This document shows positions 10,640 to 21,322 of a stretch of 64,000 bases of DNA, piece by piece. Position numbers and translations under genes: made by a program. Within the stretch, counting starts at the first letter, position 1. Every line of letters begins with the position of its first letter. This DNA comes from Actinernus sp. WN-2022 (Eukaryota; Cnidaria; Anthozoa; Actiniaria; Actinernidae): assembly GCA_030867875.1 (NCBI GenBank), contig JAOWCC010000421.1, forward strand, positions 310,001 to 374,000, in the 5' to 3' direction. The notes under the pieces are model-generated. The model made no database searches. It saw nothing but the letters and a program-made list of their open reading frames with translations, and was not told the origin of the DNA.

Positions 10640-12287
10640 ATGGCTGAACATATACTAACATTCGTTCGAGCACCCGGGACCATTAGGGATTATTTACGAG
10701 GGTGGAAGATGGATGTTCCAGATGGTAACCATCTAGAGGCAGACCCAGCTGCATTCCTCGCTGGTGTGTGGAATCAGACTACCGAAAAGCTCGAGGAAGA
10801 GCTCCAAGACCTCCGTAGTATTAAGTTTCAGCTAGCTTTGAACATAACACTCCGTCTCGACAAACCCGAGGGTTCAGTATATGAGATAGCTACCTTTCGG
10901 AGTTCGCAAGTCGTTTTGACCAACGATGCTGAGATCCGTGGAGTAATAGTAGAAGCACATGCTCAGATCCACAACTACATTGAGAAGTGGATCAGTAGAG
11001 GATCAAACTGGGTTATAGATAGAGTCAACATTTTATGGTTGAACATTGCTCGATATCACTACCTACCGAAATCGCGAATAAGAAAGCCGTGATCAACGTA
11101 AAGAACAAAGATGATCATTGTTTGCGTTGGTCGCTACGTGCCGCGCTGTTTCCAGTCGCACAAAACCCCGAGAGGACATCGAAGTACCGAGAAGACGATG
11201 GGTTGAACTTTGATGGGGTGGATTCGCCAACGCCAATCTCACAAATAAAACGCGTAGAGAAGCCAAACAAGATCTCTATTAATGTATACGGTTGGGATCC
11301 AAAGGAAAAGTGCTTGATCGTGCATCACATCTCAAAGGAGACTTTCTTGACACGCGTTAACTTCTTGCTTTTAGAGCACCAAGATAGCGGTCTTCAACAC
11401 TACTGTTGGATCAAGAACTTCAATCGCCTCCTATTCAGCCAAACAAAACACGAACATAGGAAGCACTTCTGTGAGCGATGCTTACATGGCTACACCACCA
11501 ACGCCCTACTAGAAAAGCACATTCCAGAGTGCAATGGAGTCGACGACCGAGCCATTCGCATTGAAATGCCTACCAATGAGAACAACATAGTCTCCTTTCA
11601 GAATATCCACAAACAGCTCGAAGTTCCCTACGTCATCTATGCCGACCTTGAGGCTTTAACAACTAAGATCGAAGGACCCGCCTAAGACCCTGAAAAGAGC
11701 AACACACTGAAAACAGAAGAACATATTCCTTGTGGATTCTCCTACATCGTTGAGCGTTCTGATGGTTATAGCGAACCACCTGTACTATATAGAGGTACGG
11801 ATACCATCCAACGTTTTCTACGATGCGTACAAGAGGAAGAGGCGAAGATCAAAGCCCAAAAGGCCAAGCCGCTATGTATTCTACCGAAAGACCAGAGGGT
11901 TTATAATAGAGCAACGATTTGTCATATCTGCCAGAAGCCCTTGGTTGGTAGCGATACAGTACGTGATCATTGCCACATCACAGGCGAGTTTCGAGGTGCC
12001 GCACACTGAGTCTGTAACCTCAAATTGCGTATCTCACCTACCATTCAAGTTGTATTCCACAACTTGCGTGGATACGATGCTCACCTACTGATGCAATCAA
12101 TTTCCAAGACAGAGGGAAATATCTCTTGCATCCCAAACAATATGGAGAACTATATTTCATTCTATATGTAGTTATGATATTGAATCATGTTTGCCGCGTA
12201 GCACTAGTAAGTGTAAAGAATGTGATATAAAGTGGGAAGCTGTAGTGCTAAGTGTGCACGCCCTACGAGGGAAAGAGAAAAAATATC

Positions 12288-12362
12288 TGACCCAAGTGGG
12301 ACTCGAACCCAACGACCTCCAGGTTACATGTCTGGCGCTCTACCAACTGAGCTATCAAGTCA
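12288..12362 (-). tRNA. tRNA-like gene, unit 1 (Thr-UGU-like, unusual anticodon loop)
   Basis: The reverse strand gives a 75-nt cloverleaf. The acceptor stem is TGACTTG/ACTTGGGTCA-like and imperfect; a 7-bp pairing is not fully canonical. The D arm is AGCTCAGTTGGTAGAGC and the T arm GTTGGGTTCGAGTCCCAC. The internal Pol III boxes are perfect (A box TAGCTCAGTTGG, B box GGTTCGAGTCC). The anticodon arm is CCAGACATGTAACCTGG. If the loop is CATGTAA the anticodon is UGU (Thr), but position 33 is then A instead of the invariant U and stem pair 31-39 is A-C. A register with U33 would read GUA (Tyr). No CCA is encoded. About 7 nt downstream (minus strand) is a T-rich run that can act as Pol III terminator. 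It is probably a tRNA-derived repeat, not a decoding tRNA. Confidence 0.6.
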
Positions 12363-12543
12363 GATGAGAGCAATCGTGGGTATTGGTGCGTTTTATGGGG
12401 TCACGGCGATTATATATGTATATGTAGTTATGATATTGAATCATGTTTGCCGCGTAGCACTAGTAAGTGTAAAGAATGTGATATAAAGTGGGAAGCTGTA
12501 GTGCTAAGTGTGCACGCCCTACGAGGGAAAGAGAAAAAATCTC

Positions 12544-12618
12544 TGACCCAAGTGGGACTCGAACCCAACGACCTCCAGGTTACATGTCTGGCGCTCTACC
12601 AACTGAGCTATCAAGTCA
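12544..12618 (-). tRNA. tRNA-like gene, unit 2
   Basis: This is the second copy, with the same boxes and the same A33 and A-C mismatch as unit 1, 256 bp further on. Both units sharing the anticodon-arm anomalies shows that these predate the tandem duplication. A T-rich terminator again follows. Confidence 0.6.
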
Positions 12619-14737
12619 GATGAGAGCAATCGTGGGTATTGGTGCGTTTTATGGGGTCACGGCGATTATATATGTATATGTAGTATATTTCATTCTCACT
12701 TGGCAACCTCCGGTTCATCGACAGTGCACAATTTTTATTAGGGTCGCTAGACAACCTGGTTCGTAGTACCATAGATGCATCGCCGGGCAAATGTAAGCGA
12801 TGTAATAAGGTCGAGCGGGTTGTTATTAACAATGCTTGGGAGCTAGTGGGGACTTCCCAACAGTGTGGAGAAGCTAGCATAAAGCAACTCGATCCATCTC
12901 GTCTCTCGATAACCATTAAGCATACACCCACTAATGCATATCTTCTTAGTCGCAAAGGTGTCTACCCCTACGAGTACATGGACACTTGGGAAAAATTCAT
13001 AGAGTCTTCTCTTCCACCAAAAGATGCATTTTATAGTAAACTAACCCTAGAGGTCGTATCCGACGAGGACTATGAACACGCACTAGAAGTTTGGAATGTA
13101 TTCGGTTGTGAAACGTTGGGAGACTACCACGACATTTACCTCCAAACTGATGTACTTCTTCTAGCACATGTGTTTGAGACCTTTCGCACAACATGTATGC
13201 AAAACTATGGCTTGGACCCGGCTCACTACTATACTAGCCCAGGACTCTCGTGGGATGCGCTGTTAAAGAAGACAGGTGTAGAGCTTGAACTATTGACCGA
13301 CTATGACATGCATCTATTCGTTGAGAAAGGTCTACGTGGTGGGATAGTTATGGTATCTCAGCGTACTGCCAAAGCAAACAACCTAAATGTATCCGACTTC
13401 GATCCCAATAAGCCAAATAGCCATATAGTCTACCTTGATGCTAATAACCTATACGGTTGGGCTATGAGTCAATATCTACCAACTGGAGGATTTGAGTGGT
13501 GTATACCAACAGAAGAACAAATCACCCAGCACGCGAGCAATTCAGATAAGGGTTACATCCTCGAAGTCGACCTCGAATATCCTCGAGAACTTCACGACGC
13601 ACACAACAGCTATCCGCTAGCTCCCGAGAGAATGCAAGTGGATAAAGCTTGGTTCTCAGAGTATCAGACTGATCTATTTGAGGAACTATACAAAGGCAAT
13701 GGATCTTTGAAAGCGGAGAAGCTTGTGCCTAACCTATATAACAAAGAACGATATGTGCTTCACTACCGCAACCTACAACTATACTTATCTCTTGGTATGC
13801 GTTTGAAAAAGATCCACAGAGCACTGCGATTCGACCAATCCCCATGGATGGAGCCATACATACGAATGAATACAGAGTTACGAAAACAACGGCGAATAGC
13901 ACTTTCGAGCAAGACCTCTACAAATTAATGAATAATAGCGTATTTGGCAAAACAATGGAGAATCTACGAAAACGTGTAGATATCAAACTAGTGCGCTCTT
14001 CAGAAGGAATCAGACTACAGCGTCTCTTGATAAACCTAGCTATGCTCGCTCCACAATCTTTGACAACGATCTAGCCGCTGTACAGAACTACAAAAGTAAG
14101 CTACTGCTGAACCGTCCAGTATACGTTGGAATGTCGATTCTAGATCTCTCAAAACATCTGATGTATGACTTCTACTGTGAGCTCAAGAAGCAGTATGGAC
14201 AACGCTGTAATCTACTCTACACTGACACTGACAGTCTACTACTACACATCGAAACTGAAGACATCTATGCAGACATGGCTATCAACAAACGTCTCTATGA
14301 TACGAGCAACTACAGCAAAGACCACCCGCTGTATAACACAGACAACAAGAAGGTACTTGGCAAAATGAAAGATGAATGTGGAGGTATTCCCATTGTTGAA
14401 TATGTTGGACTACGATCGAAGCTCTACTCGATCTTGAAAGTAGATGGTGGGGAGATTCGGAAAGCTAAAGGCACCAAGAAGGCAGTTGTTAAACACCGCA
14501 TCCGTCATGAACAATACAAAGAGTGCTTGCTAGATAAGAAAGTATTCCGCCATGGAATGGATATGCTTCGAAGCGAAGGTCACAGGATGTATGGTATACA
14601 TATGAATAAGATCTCTCTATCGCCATTCGATAGTAAGCGCTGGATTTCAGCAAACGGAATCGATACACTAGCCTATGGGCACAAATTAAGACACCATTCC
14701 AGAGGAGTTAAACTTAGACGATTTTATTTGCGAGTTG

Positions 14738-15888
14738 CTATCTTAGATCGGTTGGGTACGAACAGAATTCCCTTTGGAGATAGTTCAGTATTTGGTGGAA
14801 CGACTTGTAGCTCTTCACTCTTGGCGCATCCTTCCCCAAATAGTACAGAACTGGTTGGTTCGAAGATATCGCACTACGTGAAACGACGTATGTCTGGAAA
14901 CTCCATACAGGATCAGTCGCTCGCTTTGCTCCACCTTCCAACTCACCAGGCGCATAGAGATATCGAACTAGAACATCGAATGGTAAACGCTTTTCTTCTA
15001 ATCCAACAGTCCGCGAATATGTAGGAGTTTTGGTGTTCACTTGCTGTGCCAATACTGTGTTCGAAGGCTCCTTACCTGTAAGTCGAGTCACTTCGTTATT
15101 CATGGCTTTGATAACCTCTGGAAGTCGCAACACCCATTCTCTACTACGTACGTCTGATCCTTCCGAAGCAAACACCATCTCCTGTGCATATTGATATCCA
15201 AACAATCTCTCAGCTAGTGTTCTAGTTTGCTCGCTCGACAAAGCTTTGTGCCCTGTGGTTGCCAGCCTCGCCTCGTTGGACTTTCGTACCATGTTGCTCT
15301 AAGGTTCCAGACATACGCCCCATGAATTCTCTACCAGGATCGACTTGTAGCGTTTTCGGCCATGTCAATGGACTTCGCTTATAGATTCGTTCGAACGCTG
15401 CAGCTACTTCGCCACTATCTTTCGAAGCTAAAGGCTCAGCTTCTTTATATCGAGAAGCCACGTCGATTACCACTAAAGCATATTTATAGAGCTTTCGCCC
15501 ACGGCTAGGTCTATCGTGAGGTAGAAAGATGGTAACCATCTAGAGGCAGACCCAGCTGCATTCCTCGCTGGTGTGTGGAATCAGACTACCGAAAAGCTCG
15601 AGGAAGAGCTCCAAGACCTCCGTAGTATTAAGTTTCAGCTAGCTTTGAACATAACACTTAAATCAGCTTGGTGAACCTCATTTGGTTTACAGTCCAATGT
15701 GGTCGTGGGATATATCGCGGTGGTGGTAGGTATATCTGCCATTGTGCCTGTTTCTCTAACCAACTCTTAGCTGAGTCTTCCGATACCTTTGCTGCCACTG
15801 CTAGCTTACCAATTGCAGCGTCACCCTTCCAGTATCCCTCAGGACCATAGAAGATATTCGCAAGGAGAGCATCCATTATATATAGCAT
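14738..15888 (-). pseudogene. Maverick/Polinton integrase (RVE family), interrupted
   Basis: This retroviral-type integrase would insert the Maverick. N-terminal part (15888-15659): MLYIMDALLANIFYGPEGYW, ending in EVHQAD-like sequence. Core (15527-15222): FLPHDRPSRGRK, YALVVIDVASRYKEAEPL (first Asp), TLQVDPGREFMG (second Asp), QSFVERAN (Glu). C-terminal part (about 15225-14738): RTLAERLFGYQYAQEM, ALNNEVTRLTGK-like MNNEVTRLTGKEP, YSRTVGLEEKRLP and RYLYAPGELEGG. Damage: a small indel near 15670, a 132-bp insertion at 15527-15658 copied from polB, and a 1-bp gain near 15225. It is tail-to-tail with polB, with about 40 bp between them. Confidence 0.88.
15527..15658. repeat. 132-bp copy of polB 5' coding sequence inside the integrase
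   Basis: The bases are identical to 10720-10851 as far as could be compared by eye and lie in the same plus-strand orientation. The insertion falls exactly between two adjacent integrase motifs (...QADL and FLPHD...) and neither side is lost beyond about a codon. There is no target duplication or TIR. It looks like templated filler DNA from break repair. Confidence 0.85.
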
Positions 15889-15987
15889 AACGATGAGGCC
15901 CTAATACGAAGACAAAAAAGAAGAATAAAGACTACTCTAGCCGACTAGTTCTTATTCTTATTTTTTGCATTGATTTATTCTAAACCA

Positions 15988-16407
15988 TCACACATATGTG
16001 GGGAAAAGTCCTACGCACCCAATGTAGAGCAGACCTTTGACTTGGCGGGGCTCTTTGTTCCACTTGACGATCATCGTCTTCCCATCTTTTCTAGCAAAGT
16101 CTATAATATGTTCGTACCCTATCATTAAATCTATTTGGGATCCCTTAGGCAAATCGTAAGTCCACTTGATATCCATCGCGCTGTTTAAGAGTTCAGTCGG
16201 GCAAATCACCGCACTGTTAAGGTTGAAGAATTCGCCTTCCTTAGGAGTTTGCAATTTTAGGTTTACTAAGGAGTGTCTCTTAGCTACTAGCTCTACCTCG
16301 CTTGGACTATCGGTGTTTATAAACTTACGACCTACTGACTCTACCTCACCTTCGAAACCCAACTTGGTTAGGAGCGAATTGGTACAATACAATAGTAACC
16401 AATCCAA
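15988..16407 (-). CDS. Hypothetical protein beside the Maverick integrase
   Basis: An open frame of 139 codons (MDWLLLYCTNSLLTKLGFEG... to ...GLLYIGCVGLFPTYV) lies on the same strand as the integrase and 100 bp upstream of it. Amino-acid usage is plausible and the opposite strand has only a 97-codon shadow. No known family was recognised. Its place beside integrase makes a Maverick accessory gene likely (for example a structural or packaging protein remnant). The Met could be internal, since the frame may continue upstream past a break. Confidence 0.4.
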   Translation of the reverse strand: MDWLLLYCTNSLLTKLGFEGEVESVGRKFINTDSPSEVELVAKRHSLVNLKLQTPKEGEFFNLNSAVICPTELLNSAMDIKWTYDLPKGSQIDLMIGYEHIIDFARKDGKTMIVKWNKEPRQVKGLLYIGCVGLFPTYV

Positions 16408-16409
16408 TA

Positions 16410-17280
16410 GAAAATCGACTGTTGCGACATTGTTAGAGAAAGATGAAAGTTTAAGATGAAGTAAATTTTAGCGAGATCGGAGTTACTATAGCAACGCTGT
16501 GACGCTATCGCCCTTTTTACATACAGCCGATTTTCATGAAATATGGACGTTTGTTTTCCAAACTGTTCTCTGGTACTCATAGTTCACATAGTTGTCTTTA
16601 TGTCTAATGAGTTAATGAATTAATGAAGAGTGTTTTCGAGAAAGTTTCGACGGAAGATTTTGGGGCCAAAAAAAAAAAATTAAAAAAAAAACAATTTAAC
16701 TGGTTGGTAATTTTTAGGTTTACAAGGCGTGTTGTGAATATATCGTGAGCTTAATTTGTTCAACGCGAGCATGCAACTGAAGGTTGATACAACTTTGAAT
16801 TATTGGTAATGGATAATATGTAAAGAGAAGACGTAAACATGAATGTTAATATAGATGATTTTGTTCTAAGCACCCAGTTTGAGGGGCCGTCTCACCCACA
16901 GTGCGGCTTAGCGTGCTTTTGTTATTGTTTATATCCGGGACTTTGACCCCTTGTTCACGGCGGGAACCTCACGAACTAAACGTATTCTTTATGTTGGTGA
17001 CATCATAATTTTGATTTGAACATTGATGGGACTATATATTATAACATAATATGTTGTTTTAACAGTATATTAACTGTGATATTTTAGGCCAGTAGTTCAG
17101 TTTGTAGATTTATTTGTTTAATGTCGATTTGGATGACCTTGATGAAACTAATGGTACCTTACAAGTTGAATGTGAAGTCAACAAAGTGTTATACAGCAGT
17201 ACTTGGCTGTACTATAACATTTACGGCTCACCCGTCGCTGCTATAAACAGACTGAACACTCTCTCCGGGTAATACTAATT
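16410..17280. other. No gene recognised; possible right part of the Maverick
   Basis: AT-rich sequence with a poly-A patch (16670-16692). No ORF above 70 codons and no terminal repeat matching the 10-kb side. The right end of the Maverick may be here but could not be placed. Confidence 0.35.
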
Positions 17281-18250
17281 ATGAAAGCGAGAGGTTTCTC
17301 TGGGATTTCTCTCCTCGGTTTCATTTTTACTTGCAGACAGAGAGAGAGAGAGAGAGAGAGAGATCTGCTAGCAGGCAATCTCGTTGCTGGCAGTATCAGA
17401 GAACCAGTTCAAGAGAGAACAGTGAACGAATTACTGCTCGTTTCATTGGGAATTGGGAAATTATTATCACGGCGGCTCTGTTGTCAAATTTCGTGCGAGT
17501 ATAAACTTTGATCGATACGGTGAATCCGAAAATCTCGGTGAAATCACTGTGTGAAAACCCTTCGAAACCAGAGAGAGACCTGTTTCCACAAGTTAAACAC
17601 CGAAGCCCTCAAAATGATTTTAGGAAATTGCTCAATTCTTTTTGGGTCGACCAAGCGGAGTTTCGTTGCCTATAATATTTTGTTGACTATAATATTTACC
17701 GCTCATGATCATGATCACCGCTCACTCGTCGCTTCCGAACCCTAGTCACCAGGGCCGGGTTGTTCAAAGCCCGATTAGTGCTAATCCGGGGTTAATTTCC
17801 ATGACAACCAATAGGTTCTGTGCAGAGTTAATCCAGGATTAACACTAATCGGGCTTTGAACAACCCGGCCCAGTACTATAAACAGAGAATACTAATAATT
17901 ATGAAAAGAGAGGTTTCTCCCCTCGGTTTTATTTTTCCCTGCAGAGAGAGAGAGAGAGAGAGAGAGATCATCTGCTAGCAAGCAATCTCGTTGCTGGTGT
18001 GAGAGAACCAGTTCAAAAGAGAACAGTGAACGAATAACAGCTCGCTTGAATAGGAAATTTTCATGCAGTCTTGGCGGCTTTGTTTGTCAAATTTCGTGCG
18101 AGTATAAACTTCAAATGATCAACCCGGTGAATCCGAAAATCTCGGCAAAATCACTGTCTAAAAGCCCGAATTCCGCCCTTCGAAACCAGAGAGAGACCTG
18201 TTTCCACAAGTTAAACGCCAAAGCCCTGAAAATGATTTTAGGAAACTGTT
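17281..18250. repeat. Direct duplication (about 350-bp units) with (AG)n tracts
   Basis: 17281-17640 and about 17900-18250 are homologous along their length: AGAGGTTTCTC, an (AG)n tract, GCTAGCA.GCAATCTCGTTGCTGG, CAAATTTCGTGCGAGTATAAACTT, GTGAATCCGAAAATCTCGG, then AGAGAGACCTGTTTCCACAAG and AAAATGATTTTAGGAAA. Each has scattered indels, so the event is old. The AG tracts are at about 17337-17362 and 17942-17968. The spacer holds a MITE. Confidence 0.8.
17752..17871. mobile_element. GGGCCGGGTTGTTC-type MITE, 120 bp
   Basis: Terminal inverted repeats of about 39 bp with two mismatches (GGGCCGGGTTGTTCAAAGCC at both ends) flank a 40-bp centre, making an almost complete hairpin. Short flanks (CAG on either side) may be a 3-bp target duplication, as in Harbinger-type MITEs. 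A related terminus, GGGCCCGGTTGTTCGAAGC, is at 49319. No coding capacity. Confidence 0.9.
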
Positions 18251-18361
18251 CTTGACAAGTGGAGTTTTGTTGCAAATTGTGGTCACGTAAGCCAGCCACG
18301 GTGTTCAAAAACCCAAATCGGCTCAAAAGATAGTTAATACTCGAATTAAGCGTTAATATAT

Positions 18362-18626
18362 CTTTACATATAAAGATTAATGGTCAGAATAGCTTCTCCA
18401 TGTTGTAGGTGGAAATCGTGGACACAAACGGACAATTGTTTCCTTTCGTTGAGGACGAACGAGACTGGCACCATCAGAGAACTACGGCCACCTGAAATAA
18501 AACTAAAATTTGCATGACCAAATAATTTTAAACACTTAAATAAGAGGCTCAGTAGGAAGAGCAATAAAAAAGGTTCAACCTAGTATGATTTTTTTTACGA
18601 TAACTGGAAGGATGGCGTGGAATATT
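18362..18626. other. Spacer without recognisable feature
   Basis: AT-rich, only short frames on the minus strand (18364-18564), no motif. Confidence 0.3.
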
Positions 18627-19735
18627 TATTTATTCATTCAAAGATACCACCAGTGGTACATTTTGATACAAAGATAGCAACAACAACATATTACGATAAC
18701 GAATAAACTTACAATCCCTTACTAATACAATCATTAAAAAATTCAGTAAAGTCATAACAATATTTTGCTATACTTTTCATAATTGAATTATCCTTCATTG
18801 CTAAACAATATAGGAACATATCTCGCTGACTAAAACTATTGAAGGCACTGTTCGTATCTCGTACAATACTAATGAAACTATCTCTAAGATTTACCAATTT
18901 GCTATTATTACACTTCATGAAGTAATGAAATTCGTCACCTATCTCATTAAGATTACAAAGCGAACAAATGCGGCACTCATAATCAACTCTTGTGTAGCGA
19001 CCAGATTCAACAGGAAATTTGTGAGCGGATATCCTTATTCTCGTCACCGCCTGACGATGCTTGAGGTTCACAACACGGGATAAGTAATTTTCAAAACCTA
19101 TCCTCGACTTCAATTGACTAAAAGTTCGCATCTTACTGCCCTGTTGAACTTGGTCCCTCTACAAATTATTACTGATAAATGATGTATAATTGAGATTTAA
19201 CATATTTTGCTAGAGGTCTAATTTGTTCATAAGACGTTATAACAAGATCAGGTAAAGGTTTGACATTACACATTTTTAATATATAATTTACAAATTGTAC
19301 TCCCTGAAAACTAGATTGTATGCACAATTGTGCTGCCTTTCCAACTAACTCATTTTCATACAATGGATCTTTCACTCTTAACCAGTATTTCACTACCAAG
19401 ACGGCAATTTGTCCAATCATAGGAATTCTGCCTAATTCTCCGTATACAGCTAAGTTGGTAGACTTGGAGTGAACACCTAAAATACGTTTGCAGAATTTCA
19501 AATGTAATTTTTCTAAATCATTAACTACCTTAAAAAACTTTTCCTTAAAGACATCAAAACTAGGGATTCTTCCTAGCGTATACACACCCCAAACTTCACA
19601 ACCATATAGTAGTACTGGAGTTACAACTGTTGAAAATAATTTTAATAGCACTCTAACTGGAACATTGTCCACATTAGAAAAGCTTTTAAACAAACTATGA
19701 TAAGCGCGTAGTGCTTTATTATACAAAGCCTTTTG
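18627..19735 (-). pseudogene. LINE RT C-terminal half, 5'-truncated
   Basis: Two frames (19726-19169 and 19131-18709) give the thumb and C-terminal part of a non-LTR RT: LLKLFSTVVTPVLLYGCEVWG, FCKRILGVHSKSTNLAVYGELGR, then RISAHKFPVESGRY and a Cys/His motif ICSLC..........HYFMKC typical of LINE C-termini. One frameshift lies at 19140-19170. The start at about 19735 is abrupt, as expected for incomplete reverse transcription, and the 3' end runs into ATAAATAAATA at about 18625. The lineage differs from the 737-4044 and 9690 elements. Confidence 0.8.
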
Positions 19736-19894
19736 GGCAGAGAGGTAGAGAAGATTAAAACCACTACCATAAAACTCTGGATTTCGATGGCATCGAAAAT
19801 GGCCGCTATGCTATGTAAGCGCGCTAAGCACTGTGGGTGAGACGGCCCGTTTAAAAGATTGTAACTCTGCACGCCAGAAGCTTGACAGGGCAGG

Positions 19895-20170
19895 AACATG
19901 CCCGGGTACCTTTTAGGGGTCAAAATCAGGAGTTTGGTACCACTTAGGGTATCCACCATCAAACACAGACATTTCTATGTAAAGCGGTACCTTTTAGGGG
20001 TCGGGTGTCAATTGAACAAAAAAGCTGTTATCAATTTACGTTTTTATTATCTTTTAGGGGTCAAAATAAGCTTGTGCCACGCCCATTTTAGTACCTCTTA
20101 GGGGTCAAATCGAAAATATCGGACGAGCATCCCTACCCCTTTTATATGGGAGTCCCCCCCCCCCCGGGGG
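19895..20170. repeat. Repeat with TTTTAGGGGTC motifs and C/G-run end
   Basis: The motif TTTTAGGGGTC or a close variant occurs at about 19910, 19989, 20051 and 20095, spaced irregularly. The element ends in a CCCCTTTTATATGGGAGTC block followed by (C)n(G)n at 20152-20173. A second fragment with the complementary block (GGGTACTCCCCTATATAAG) is at 25961-26015. It looks like a non-autonomous dispersed repeat. Confidence 0.55.
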
Positions 20171-20181
20171 GGACATGGCAC

Positions 20182-20600
20182 TTATCCTGACTTAGACGGG
20201 TATCGCAAGACATCGCAGTCACCTTCAGAACCAAATATATTATTTCCGATGAAGTACCCATTAGCATCGGCCATCAGAACTTCCGTGGGTAAAGCTCCGA
20301 GACCAGAATGTGAAATTGAGACATGAATCTTAACTCGGAAGCAATCGGAGACAAAACGAAGGAAATACGTACGGATTGGAAATCTCACCACCAACACCAG
20401 CAATGTCTTGAGCAAGCCAGTTCACACCCTTAGACTGCGGGCTAGGACAATGGGTGAAATGCGGTAAAGGGGTTCCCCTTCTGTCCAACTGTGCATTAGA
20501 GTATAACGCCATCAGATCAAACGTATGTCCAGATGGACTACCAATATGTTCAATCATCACCCACACCTTCGAAGAAAGCGTAGCATCGGAGACAGAAAGA
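20182..20600 (-). pseudogene. DIRS-like retroelement fragment (RNase H/C-terminal region)
   Basis: Two minus frames carry SPSGHTFDLMALYSNAQL, LPHFTHCPSPQSKGVNWLAQD and NPYVFPSFCL, then after a shift near 20390 VSDCFRVKIHVSISHSGL..LPTEVLM. The HT.DLMA..SNAQ....P.....G.N.LAQD.....VFPPF pattern is that of the domain following RT in tyrosine-recombinase (DIRS-type) retrotransposons. No RT or recombinase is adjacent. The assignment rests on a remembered motif pattern. Confidence 0.45.
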
Positions 20601-20604
20601 CGCC

Positions 20605-21320
20605 TGCACGGGCCGTCAGTCTTATTTTGATAAGATGAAACATGAAATCGAAAGTCAAAGCGAAAACCTCACCAATGAGACGGTCATCATTGTACAGTGA
20701 ACATGGCTCTCCGCATTACCTCAAATTGCTAGATTAAACGGTGATTATTTCCAACCAAATGCCGGCAATGTCGTAGAAACAAACCACCATCCTCCCCCAT
20801 TTGAAACCAAACTACTCTTGTGAAGATTGCTGTAAAAATACAGGGTCGTAACGGAACTTATCGTCACATTTTGTAATAATTTATATACGAATCTTGGAGC
20901 CCGAATCTTTGTAGATATATCGCACTACATCAGCTAATTCAGGGGCATACCAGGGGTTCCGGAACCCCTCCCCCCCCCCCTCCCCACCCCGCTTCGTGAT
21001 TTCCAATGGATAAAAAGCTCTGTAAGATGATGGATCGGCAGAGGCCCGTTTAAAAATTCCAGCTAATAATTAGACCTCAAAACACACTACTTATGTCACA
21101 ATTTACTTATCGAGGTTGTAAAGGGTATTTATGGATAGTGCTATACATGTACCATAGATGAAACCCGAAGTCAGTTAAAAATCTGGAAGAAGTTTGCAAA
21201 AAAGCAGAAATTTGAGACAAATGATGTCAAAGATCAAAATAATTTAGCCGATGCATGATCATTGTGGTGGGAAAATGTAACTAAAACTTAAAAAAGTAAA
21301 TGAAAAAAGGGAAACTCCAG
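20605..21320. other. Spacer with an 18-bp perfect palindrome
   Basis: No gene. AGGGGTTCCGGAACCCCT at 20952-20969 is a perfect palindrome followed by a C-run. A related palindromic block (GGGGGTTCGTTCGAACCCCC) lies near 35549, suggesting a shared repeat family. Confidence 0.45.
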
Positions 21321-21322
21321 TT

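Larger units (their letters stand above)
12151..12696. mobile_element. Tandem tRNA-bearing insertion in polB with 13-bp target duplication
   Basis: Two head-to-tail units of 256 bp (12164-12419 and about 12420-12683) each hold a tRNA-like gene on the minus strand, about 60 bp of 5' flank and about 110 bp of 3' flank. The 13-mer TATATTTCATTCT occurs at 12151-12163 and 12684-12696, flanking the pair. Removing one 13-mer plus the insert (533 bp) leaves the polB frame continuous, which supports a precise insertion. The units differ by very few bases, so the duplication is recent. The TATATGTATATGTAG ends are low-complexity and could have served for slippage or recombination. Confidence 0.8.
10640..14700 (+). 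pseudogene. polB: Maverick/Polinton protein-primed DNA polymerase B
   Basis: This family B polymerase would replicate a Maverick/Polinton DNA element by protein priming. Visible in order: an N-terminal region with the family's ..QLALNITL...IEKWI.RGS.W and INVKNKDDHCLRWSL motifs; exonuclease I YVIYADLEAL (about 11630); a Cys/His block (ICHICQKPL...DHCHITGEFRGAAH); exo II VFHNLRGYDAHLL; exo III LRFIDSAQFL after the insertion; YLDANNLYGWAMSQ (polymerase motif A, about 13435); [14 protein letters not shown] (motif B); and YTDTDSLL (motif C, both catalytic Asp, about 14220). Breaks: frameshift near 11060, TAA 11683-11685, TGA 12007-12009, a 533-bp insertion at 12164-12696, a 1-bp loss near 13885 and a shift near 14015. 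The usual C-terminus (ISANGIDTLAYGH) is at about 14680. It converges on the integrase. Confidence 0.9.

Noticed and set aside
11732..12091. 119-codon plus-strand frame
   Set aside because: Out-of-frame shadow; the polB frame itself continues through this interval with two stop codons.
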